Assembly (NCBI GenBank): GCA_023053575.1
Contig: JAKZAP010000014.1
Location: forward strand, 21,354,938-21,418,937
Origin: Branchinecta lynchi
Lineage: Eukaryota > Arthropoda > Branchiopoda > Anostraca > Branchinectidae
Direction: 5' to 3'
DNA: 64,000 nt
In this document: piece after piece, positions 56,545 to 64,000 of the stretch
Layout of the letters: each line of letters opens with the position of its first letter
Position numbering within the stretch: the first letter of the stretch is position 1
Program-made: the position numbers and the translations under genes
Notes under the pieces: model-generated
The model's input: the letters and a program-made list of their open reading frames with translations, nothing else
Database searches by the model: none
What the model was told of the DNA's origin: nothing

Positions 56545-56592
56545 TAATGTTCTCTGTTGGGATCCCATCAAAATTTATAGCCTTGTTCTTGA
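56545..56592 (+). mobile_element. H1 3'-end fragment
   Basis: GTTGGGATCCCATCAAAATT and ATAGCCTTGTT: the last 45 bp of a diverged H1. Confidence 0.5.
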
Positions 56593-56768
56593 TACTTTTA
56601 GTTTGCATTGTTAGTGGGAAGAGGAAGAACAAAACATAAATCATAAAAGGATACTAGACACAATGTTACAAATCTGATAACATTTCCTGTCTGTTCGACA
56701 CAAGTAGACCAATATAATCCAGTTCGAAGGCAGTCGTCGAACAGAGAATTATTATCTCGGTTAATATA

Positions 56769-57790
56769 AGTTTTGAAGCCAAGCTGACCATTTATTACGA
56801 AAGAAATAGAAAACCGTGATTCGGGTTTTTTTTCTTGATCAGCTAATTATCCGTATAGGATGATGTGCGAGGGATAAATATAAATTCGGATATTTCGGTT
56901 GCACTTCCGGCAAACCGTCTTCAGCGAAAACAGCAAACAACTAAATCATAAAATCCAACACAACAACAACAGAAAAGTAATGCAGAACCAACAAAACATA
57001 CAACGATATGTAACTAAAAACCAAAAGGACGATGCGGATTGAAACGACACACACATTCAAATAAAATAACGAATATTATGTGCGTGTTGAAAGTGTATAT
57101 GTACAAATCTGTGATTATTTTACAATTCTGAATTCTGTATCTATTTACAATTTACCAAATACCTGGGAAACTGCAGAAGCTTTACCCAGCAATTATACAA
57201 TCCTTTGCTTTTTCCCATCACTATACAAATAATTTCACAGAACTCTTTTTTTTAATATAATCAGTCACACAATTGGCCACATGCTCTCCTCCCCGTAAGC
57301 TTGACGAATAAAAGTTTTGAAGCCAAGCTGACCATTCATTACGAAAGCAATAGAAAACCGTGATTTTCTGTTTTTTTTCTTGATCAGCTAATTATCCCTC
57401 TAGGATGATGTGTGAGGGATAAATATAAATTCGGATATTTCGGTTGCACTTCCGGCAAACCGTCTTCAGCGAAAACAGCAAACAACTAAATCATAAAATC
57501 CAACACAACAACAACAGAAAAGTAGTGCAGAACCAACAAAACATACAACGATATGTAACTAAAAACCAGAAGGACGATGCGGATTGAAACGACAAACAAA
57601 TTCAAATAAAATAACGAATATTAAAATGTGCATATGTACAAATCTGCGATTATTTTACAATTCTGAATTCTGTATCTGTTTACAATTTACCAATTCCCGG
57701 GGAAAGCGCAGAAGCTTTACCCAGCAATTATACAATCCTTTGCTTTTCCCAACACTATACAAATAATTTCAGAGAACTCAAATCTCGGTT
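56769..57790 (+). repeat. 544-bp tandem duplication, Penelope-like/hammerhead-like
   Basis: AGTTTTGAAGCCAAGCTGACC starts at 56769 and 57313. Each copy has TCGGATATTTCGGTTGCACT, TCCGGCAAACCGTCTTCAGC (inverse: CTGAAGACGG...CCGAAATATC) and a long AAC/ACAACAAC-rich part. The CTGAAGA...CCGAAA arrangement recalls Penelope-type hammerhead ends, with one core base changed. Confidence 0.6.
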
Positions 57791-58960
57791 TGAAAAGAAC
57801 TCAAATCTCGGTTTGAAAAGGGCTGTAACTACATTTCGCAATGCGACTGAGAGACTGTTTCCTTGTTTATTTTATGTTTTTTCCTCGACAGCTGAAGTTT
57901 GCCTCTGAGAGCTAAGGCTGGTCAATTGCCGCCCTGCATTGTCCACCCCGAAAAATGCCCCCCCCCCCCACGTTCAGTGTATTTTCTTTCAGAAAAATGT
58001 AGAGCAACTTTTTAGCCTGGAAAAACTGAACAATCTTTGTTCTTTTCTTTCCCCTCGAAAAACTGAACGGACCAGTTGACATTTTTAAATGGATCCCAAG
58101 GTCAAATTATTTATTTACTTCTGGTCCATGCACTGTTAAAGTGTAAGTAGCAGAGTAAGCAAAAATAAAAATAAATAAAAAAATGAAAAGAAATAATGAA
58201 GAAAAAACACTGAAACGACGTGAGATAGTGTTTATGTTGCTTCTAGCATGACTTGTGTCGTGTATCGCATAAGACATAATTTTCTGCGCGGAATCGTGGC
58301 AGTGGGAACCAGAGAGAAGGGCAATCTGCTGATCCTATACAAATATGATCCTTTCCTAATCTACTCTACTTGGTAAATAATTGTAACCTCCTTTCATGTT
58401 GATTTCCAAGTATAATCAAGTTCCTTGGGTTTTTCCTCCATTGAATAGACCTCAGACCAGATGTCCCCCACGGTCTAATCTTATTAAATCCTCTCAATCC
58501 GAGCATTCTGCGATTATTTAGTCCCAGGGACAACAAGTCCAATCTGTAAGGGATACACTTAGTTCAATGTCTCGGCAAACGGAATTAGGACTGGAGCAAT
58601 TCTGCCAGAGCCAGTGACTAATTGGTGATCTAAGAGTCCTTGATTGGTACCATTTTTCTAGTCATTTCCCGGCGCTGGTTCTAAAGCTACGGTTTCCATC
58701 TCACGATTTCTTTGATCATGGCTAGTTATTAGTGGTCCTTTTGTTAAGGACCTCTTCACTTTAGTAGACTATGTATTTTAAAGAAACTCCCTGATAATAA
58801 TACAAATGGTAGTAATGCAAGGACCATATTCTTGGAATCGCGATTCCCTGGATCTTAGAGTGCTTTGTTCTGACCCGGTGTGGACTGCCAGGGCTTGGAT
58901 GGAGTTTCATGTTCGAATATATATGGTAAAGTAATAGGACCCTCTTCTTCAGAACAAGAC
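57791..58960. other. Unassigned stretch
   Basis: A 20-bp duplication of AACTCAAATCTCGGTTTGAA at 57775-57815 and a C-run at 57960-57971. No gene supported. Confidence 0.35.
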
Positions 58961-58974
58961 CATGAGGATCATAT

Positions 58975-59660
58975 GTGAAGGATGTGAATAATAGATGTGC
59001 TTGTTTTAAGTCTTTAAATTTGCTCAACGTGGGCCAACTAAGGGATTATCAAGCTGCAGTTTTCGTTTTCCAGTGCGTGCATAATCTAGTCGTTTCAAGC
59101 GTTTTTCGTGATACTTACCGTGCTAACAGTGATATTCATGAATATGATACGAGGAATAGTGATAAATTGGATGATTGAGCTTAAGAGTAGCACAAGATCA
59201 GAAATTCGATTGCAGTTTCTTGGACCTGCAGTCTGGAATTCTCTATCAGTGAGCGTCAGGGCGGCTGAGGCGGCTGAGTTTAAGAGAAAATTAAAAGGAT
59301 ATTTAATAAAAAGATGGTTGAGAAATGTATTTATTTGTTAGGAGGTAGGGGGTGGTAGGGAGGTCTGGTTGGTTAGGAGGGATGTTGGTTGGGGGTGGTA
59401 GGGAGGAATTGGTGGATGGGTGGTAGGGAGGGCGCAGGGTTGTTGGGAGGTATATGTTTATTTTGGAGTGATAATGTGAAGGAGTTTGGTCTGTACTGTT
59501 TTTTTTTTGGTCTGTTCTTTTCTTTTTTTTTCTTCTTTTTCTTATTACTTATTTATTATGTTGTTTGTTGGTGTGTTTAGAAAATGGTTAACCTTTACTA
59601 CTGACTACTTACTACTGATGTAAATAGTAAAGAGTTAAATTGTGTTTATTAATAAAATAA
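58975..59660 (+). pseudogene. CR1/L2-like RT C-terminal fragment with G-rich 3' UTR
   Basis: The first frame reads FKSLNLLNVGQLRDYQAAV, FVFQCVHNLV and HEYDTRNSDKLDD to a stop. After a one-base shift near 59175 it continues RLQFLGPAVWNSLSVSV and FKRKLKGYLIKRW to a TAG. This is the post-RT signature (Y-x-T-R-N ... G-P-x-V-W-N-S-L ... F-K-x-K-L-K-x-Y-L) of CR1/L2 elements. The 3' UTR is G-rich (59342-59460), then T/C-rich, ending near an AATAAA at 59651. Truncated and frameshifted. Confidence 0.85.
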
Positions 59661-59814
59661 GTATCAAGTAGGCTATCCCTCTGGGTTTTTTTTCAAACAG
59701 ATGTAATGTCTTTTCTTATTCCGTTTTCTTATCGCTTCACTTATTCCGATGAAAGATCCGATGAAAATGCGTTACTTCGTTGCTCCGCTGTGTAGCGGTA
59801 GAGAAACTTTAAGG

Positions 59815-59975
59815 GTATACGTGGGTATACTATGGTAGCATACTATGGTACCATAGTATAGTATACTATGGTAGGTATACTATGGTAGTATACGTGGGTA
59901 TACTATGGTACCATAGTATAGTATACTATGGTAGGTATACTATGGTAGTATACGTGGGTATACTATGGTAGCGCG
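59815..59975. repeat. 60-bp palindromic minisatellite
   Basis: Two and a half units of GGGTATACTATGGTACCATAG, TATAGTATACTATGG and TAGGTATACTATGGTAG. Each unit is self-complementary in several places (CTATGGTACCATAG; CATAGTATAC/GTATACTATG). Confidence 0.9.
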
Positions 59976-59992
59976 GAGGCGGTGTTTTGCGG

Positions 59993-60380
59993 TTCTTTAC
60001 CTTCGGTGGTAGAGCTATATACAACACAGGTTGATTTATAAATTAATGTTTATTTTACCTTTAAACGGTGTTACTTCAACTGTTAAGATGATACGGCTTA
60101 ACAATAAAACTCCATATAGTAAAACTCCAAACTCAAGAACTAAAGAACTCAAACGAAAACTCCAACTCAAACTAACTCCGCGAGTCCCAACTCCCGGTTT
60201 ATATAACTTTCCTTGATCCCGGTTGTGCTTACCTAAATTGTGTATACACATTTAGCAATCTTTCACTTACGTGAAACCATAGTTCTGCACTCGTCATCAA
60301 AAGCTTAATCGTGGTGACGTATACCAAGGGAGTTGTGACTTGCTGATCATTACATACAAGTGTTACGAACATCCGTTACA
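59993..60380 (-). repeat. LTR-like repeat, copy 2 (solo-LTR candidate)
   Basis: On the minus strand it begins TGTAACGGATGTTCGTAAC, has GTTATATAAACC (TATA box, 60198-60207), then AATAAA about 145 bp later (60049-60054), and ends near ACCGAAGGTAAAGAACC. Length about 390 bp. These are the landmarks of a Ty3/Gypsy-type LTR. A clear CA end and a target duplication were not found and no pol is present in the window, so solo LTR is a suggestion. Confidence 0.5.
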
Positions 60381-60639
60381 GCTGTTCATGTAACTGGTTT
60401 TCATCAAATGAGCTTCTTTTGGTTCCGTGGCGGTATCCCTATGTGTTTGTACCTTTATGCTTGAAATATTCGAAAATGGTTGCTGAGCAATAAATCTTTT
60501 CGCGGTCCTCGTTTTCTACCGATATGACTTTCCAATCTGAAACTGAACATTTCATGAGCTTGAAGTTCAAATTCTCCGCGTTGGGGTGAACCGAGGAGCT
60601 GTCCACTCTCCTCCACTTGGTGCACACCATATTGCGCAA

Positions 60640-60775
60640 CCCATGCGCCACTCATCCGCCACCCATCCGGCACGCGGCCACTCATCCGCCACCCATCGGC
60701 CACGCGCGCCACCCAGCCCTTCTTGCTAAAAAAATAGCTATTTTCCGCCACGCGCCACGCGCGCCACCCGGTGTA
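60640..60775. repeat. GCCACCCATCCG-type short tandem repeat
   Basis: GCCACTCATCCGCCACCCAT recurs with CACGCGCGCCACCC. It gives Trp/Arg-rich and Gly-rich spurious ORFs on the minus strand. Ends in the GGTGTACACC palindrome. Confidence 0.7.
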
Positions 60776-60959
60776 CACCGATTTTGAGAGTGGGGAACCC
60801 CTCGGGGTGAACTTTGTCTTGAACTTGTCGGGCCAGCAGTGGATAATCTGAACTGAAATCTGAAAAAGCCCAATGTGAAAAAAGAAAGAAATTCCTTTGC
60901 TGAACCAAAATAATTCAGTGTATTCGAAGCTAAGATATATAAATAAGTTGGATCCACCA

Positions 60960-61500
60960 TTTCCTTCCTCGTTTTAATACAGGTACTACAAGTGAAAAGC
61001 AACTAAAACGATGAAAGAAATGGTGGACTTTAAAATTTGATAGTTGCCGACCCCTGAAAGAAGAAGTATTTCGAATTTCCTTCCTCGTTTTAGTTCTTCC
61101 AACGTACTAAAACGAGTACCTTAGTTGCCGACCCCTCGCTGGACTCGGAGGACTTTTGTTGCCTGCGATCAGAACGAGAAATAAAAAGGTGCATTACAAT
61201 TTGTATAGTTGACGACCCGTTACTGAACTTAATACCTACCCATGTCAGAATACCTATAAAGAGGAAGGGATGGTGAACTTTGAATTTGAAAAGTTGCCGA
61301 CCCCTCAAAGAGTACTAAATAGAAGAAGGGAACGGTGCGGCTTTCCAGTTTTTTTGCAGCACTGAATTCTGGCGACAGCCTTCCTCGTTTTAGTATGCCC
61401 TTCCTGGTTTTAGAATGCCTTCCTGCTTTGCTCGAATTCCCTTCCCTTCCCTTTCTGCTTTTAGTCGATCCAAGATTTCTGGTGAAAATTGAGCTCTGTT
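60960..61500. repeat. Diffuse CCTTCCTCGTTTTAG / GTTGCCGACCCCT repeat
   Basis: CCTTCCTCGTTTTAG or close variants near 60963, 61079, 61380 and 61390-61460; TAGTTGCCGACCCCT near 61041, 61121, 61205 and 61296. Spacing is irregular. Function unknown. Confidence 0.55.
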
Positions 61501-61740
61501 TTCACACAGACGTGTGATATCGTCTCTTTTCAACCACACTCCAGACCTATTGGCTTCAATTTGTCAAAATGTGCATAGTGAAAAATAGTGAAAAAAGTAT
61601 TGGGAGCCAGCTGGTACACCTCGAATAGAGCCAACCGCGCCAAACGTAAGAATTACGAATCCGGGGAAGAATCCCCGGATCCAGTCGGAATCAGTAAACT
61701 ATACAGCGAGGGGTTGCGCACTGGCCGATTTCGTGTACAC

Positions 61741-61970
61741 CATGAGGCACGTGAGGCAGGCATGAGGCACGTGAGGCAGGCATGAGGCACGTGAGGCAGG
61801 CATGAGGCACGTGAGGCAGGCATGAGGCACGTGAGGCAGACATGAGGCACGTGAGGCAGACATGAGGCACGTGAGGCAGGCATGAGGTACGTGAGGCAGG
61901 CATGAGGTACGTGAGGCAGGCATGAGGCAAGTGAGGGAGACATGAGGCACGTGAGGCAGACACGAGGAAA
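61741..61970. repeat. 20-bp minisatellite with a CACGTG palindrome in most units
   Basis: Eleven and a half head-to-tail copies of CATGAGGCACGTGAGGCAGG, with few substitutions. The His/Pro/Cys-rich ORFs on the minus strand are its translation in three frames and are not genes. Confidence 0.97.
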
Positions 61971-62602
61971 ATACAGCTTGCGTAGAATTGAAGTCATCGG
62001 ACCAAAAAATCTTAGCAATGTCAGTGTCAAAATGTCGCAACATTTTTGTTTGATATTACATATTGATTAAGCAATTCGTTTGTGGCGAATCTCTGAAAGT
62101 ACCCAGTACCGACAGTACTGTTCAGGCCACAGAGTATCATGATAGTAATATAAGAGGTCTAACTCGCCTATCTTGCAATGTAACGGATGGGATGGAAAAA
62201 TTCCCGCGCGCCATCTGCAGAAGATTCTCATTTGACCATTTGATTTTGGCCTACATTTGACGGTTCGTTTTGACACCATAGTCATTGAGTGTGAAACCCT
62301 GACTAGTTTTAGAGTAGACCCAGGGGCATCACGAGCCCTTCCTTGTAGGGGGAGGGGGTGGGGAGGGGCAGCTCCAAGATTATACCAGAATTGTTCGAGA
62401 TTTTACCTTGGAATTTACCGGAATTTCTTTGCATTCCTACGTCATTTCTTTGAAGTTTATTCACTGCCCAGATCTTAAAATATTTTTCTACATCCAGAGA
62501 AGGGGGGGAAATAATCATTGAAAACATGCATCCATGTGCGACCCTGTATTCAGCCGAACGCCGAAACTTTGGTTGCCTTCTTAGCCATTTTTGACATGTT
62601 AT
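61971..62602. other. Unassigned stretch
   Basis: No gene or repeat partner supported. Confidence 0.35.
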
Positions 62603-62857
62603 TATGGCACTTGCCTTTCGGACAAGTGCCATATAGCGATCGCAATTTCTGTCCTTCCGTCGGTCGGTCCGGATTTTGCTAGTTCGGGCACTTCCATATA
62701 CGCTAGGATGATCAAACTTGGCAGGCATATCAGGGCCCCCAAATGATTGTTGCATCATTTCCCCGATCCGAGCATCGTTGGGGGAGTGGAGGGAGGGGAA
62801 TCCGGAATCTTGAGGTATTTATAACTTTTGAACGGGTGACCGGATAGCAATGAAAAA
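62603..62857 (+). mobile_element. H2 5' end, truncated by H4
   Basis: Perfect 11-bp hairpin TATGGCACTTG (loop of 9) CAAGTGCCATA at 62603-62633, CGATCGCAATTTCTGTCC, a CGGTCGGTC microsatellite, then GATCAAACTTGGCAGGC and TAACTTTTGAACGGGTGACC. It stops where the H4 starts. Confidence 0.75.
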
Positions 62858-64000
62858 CTAGACCTACGTTGCCTGGGCAACGTGATGTGTTGCGAGAGCA
62901 ACACTTTGGTTTTGTTTCTTCGCTTTCGGTTAAATGCTGGAGTTGTCAACTTATCGAAGCTTTTAAAACGGTTTGTTCTAAAAAGAAGAATCACATGATC
63001 CATTAAAAGATATTCTTTAGCGTTGTAATAACAACAATAAAACAATATCGGAAGAAGGGACTAAATTGAATTTGCGGTCAGTTGAACATTATCCTTTTCA
63101 ATCCGTAGACATCGTGACGGATGAAAACTTGGAACAATATCTTATATAATCTAGTTGGTATTATAAAGCTATCCTTAACTTTTCAGGGATTAAAATACTA
63201 TAGATGACACTATTAATTATTACGAAACTACCTCATTGTTTTACATTATCGTTTGTACCCGCTGCGGAAACAGTTAATCCTAGGTTACAGCGATAGACCA
63301 TCGATACAAACTTTCTTACCGTCAGATTTGAAAAAATTTCTAGCCCCTCGTGAACCGATTCCTACTTACAAGTCCCTCTCCCGTGATAGAAATCAAGTTC
63401 ACCGGAAACAAATAATGGGTACACCAGCTAGCAAAAGTTGCAAACCCCTCATCGCTGAAGATGATTGTAGCATAACAGCCGATTATTACTTACAAGTCCC
63501 ATGCATGTCTTACAATTGGGAACAAAAGTGTTCTTACCATCGAATACACCGGAAACAAATAACAGGTAGCATAACAGCCGATTATTACTTCCAAGCCCCA
63601 TGCATGTTTTACAATTGGGAACAAAAGTGTTCTTACCATCGAATACACCGGAAACAAATAACAGGGACACCAACTAGCAAAAGCTGCAAACTCCTCATTG
63701 CCGAAGATGATTATGAGCTAGCAGTCGACTGTTGCTTACTAGTCCCTTACATGTCTCACAACTGGTATCGCCTGTTTTTGGTTTCAGTGTGTACCTTACT
63801 CCTGAAGTTGTCAACCCCTTGAAACTTTCAAACTGGTTTATCTCATGAAGGATTTTTGTTAAAAAAAAATGGGTGACATATACTTAGATCAGCTCATCAA
63901 GGGCTATCGATTGCCCTAACAACAACAAAAGAATATCGGAAAAAGGGACTAAATTGACTTCGCAGTCAGTTGAACTTTATCCTTTTCAATCGTAGACATC
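62858..64000 (-). mobile_element. H4 Helentron/Helitron-like element, runs off the window
   Basis: The plus strand starts CTAGACCTACGTTGCCTGGG. It has a perfect hairpin ACGTTGCC-TG-GGCAACGT and then GTGTTGCGAGAGCAACAC. The body matches 49853-50700 and has 99-bp tandem units (63469 and 63568) that keep a frame open for 189 codons (63253-63822). The 5' end lies beyond 64000. Confidence 0.75.

Noticed and set aside
60455..61002. Trp/Arg-rich ORFs on the minus strand
   Set aside because: They translate a short GCCACCCATCCG-type tandem repeat and end outside it without any conserved feature.
61741..61970. Possible CRISPR array
   Set aside because: Units are contiguous with no unique spacers, in a eukaryotic transposon-rich context. 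The 137-bp array is rejected for the same reason.
61653..62043. Cys/His/Pro-repeat proteins of 90-125 residues on the minus strand
   Set aside because: Three frames of the same 20-bp minisatellite are all open because the unit lacks stop codons. There is no support for translation.
63253..63822. 189-codon ORF
   Set aside because: It crosses 99-bp tandem units of H4. The homologous part of the 49.9-51.4 kb copy is not open, so the frame is a repeat by-product.
1..64000. Bacterial or phage island
   Set aside because: No dense coding, no operons and no bacterial signals. Non-LTR elements, MITEs and SINE-like relics show animal nuclear DNA.

Overview
The window looks like nuclear DNA of an invertebrate animal. 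GC content is moderate. There is no dense prokaryote-style gene packing, no operon and no rRNA. It contains intron-like splice motifs, animal-type non-LTR retrotransposons, a tRNA-derived SINE-like head, MITEs and large amounts of short non-autonomous repeats. I cannot assign a species. One repeat family, with a core of about 137-bp tandem units plus an ACGG/GTCY microsatellite, is built like the 'pearl'/HINE/DINE-1 elements known from bivalves, sea urchins and flies. That fits a mollusc or another invertebrate but does not prove it.

Almost all the recognisable content is transposable elements, often nested. The best protein-coding locus is one non-LTR retrotransposon on the minus strand (15456-19283): an ORF1 tail, an APE-type endonuclease and a reverse transcriptase with a C-terminal CCHC zinc finger. 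Degraded relatives lie at 10236-10495 plus 13281-13460 (split by a later insertion) and at 24218-24678. CR1/L2-like RT 3' ends lie near 23.3, 29.9-30.5, 36.1, 42.3, 55.4 and 59.0 kb.

Three Helentron/Helitron-like non-autonomous families, here called H1, H2 and H4, dominate. I orient them so that the sense strand ends in ...GGTCTTG, ...GCTCTTG and ...GGTCTAG, each normally followed by T or a T-run. H1 has GGGATCCC near both ends, 137-bp units and GTCY repeats, with about 12 whole or partial copies. H2 has CAAGTGCCATAT near both ends and a terminal hairpin. H4 has the hairpin GTGTTGCGAGAGCAACAC near both ends and a second hairpin just before CTAG. Two H1 insertions can be bounded exactly by comparison with uninserted copies of their target repeats elsewhere in the window. 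A fourth family, H3, is built on the palindrome GGGCAATCTGGGCCCAGTTGCCC. Several TIR MITEs, two Penelope-like/hammerhead-like repeat clusters, two LTR-like repeats and two striking minisatellites fill much of the rest.

Host-gene evidence is weak. The best candidate is one plus-strand exon at 55639-55712, which encodes a signal-peptide-like start and ends at a consensus splice donor. Candidate terminal exons on the minus strand lie at 34416-34622 and 48506-48779. The nesting gives a relative order of events. H1 inserted into a MITE, H4 into an H1, H2 into an H1 and into a retrotransposon fragment, and the intact-looking retrotransposon into an H4. The H elements and the retrotransposon have therefore been active in overlapping periods.
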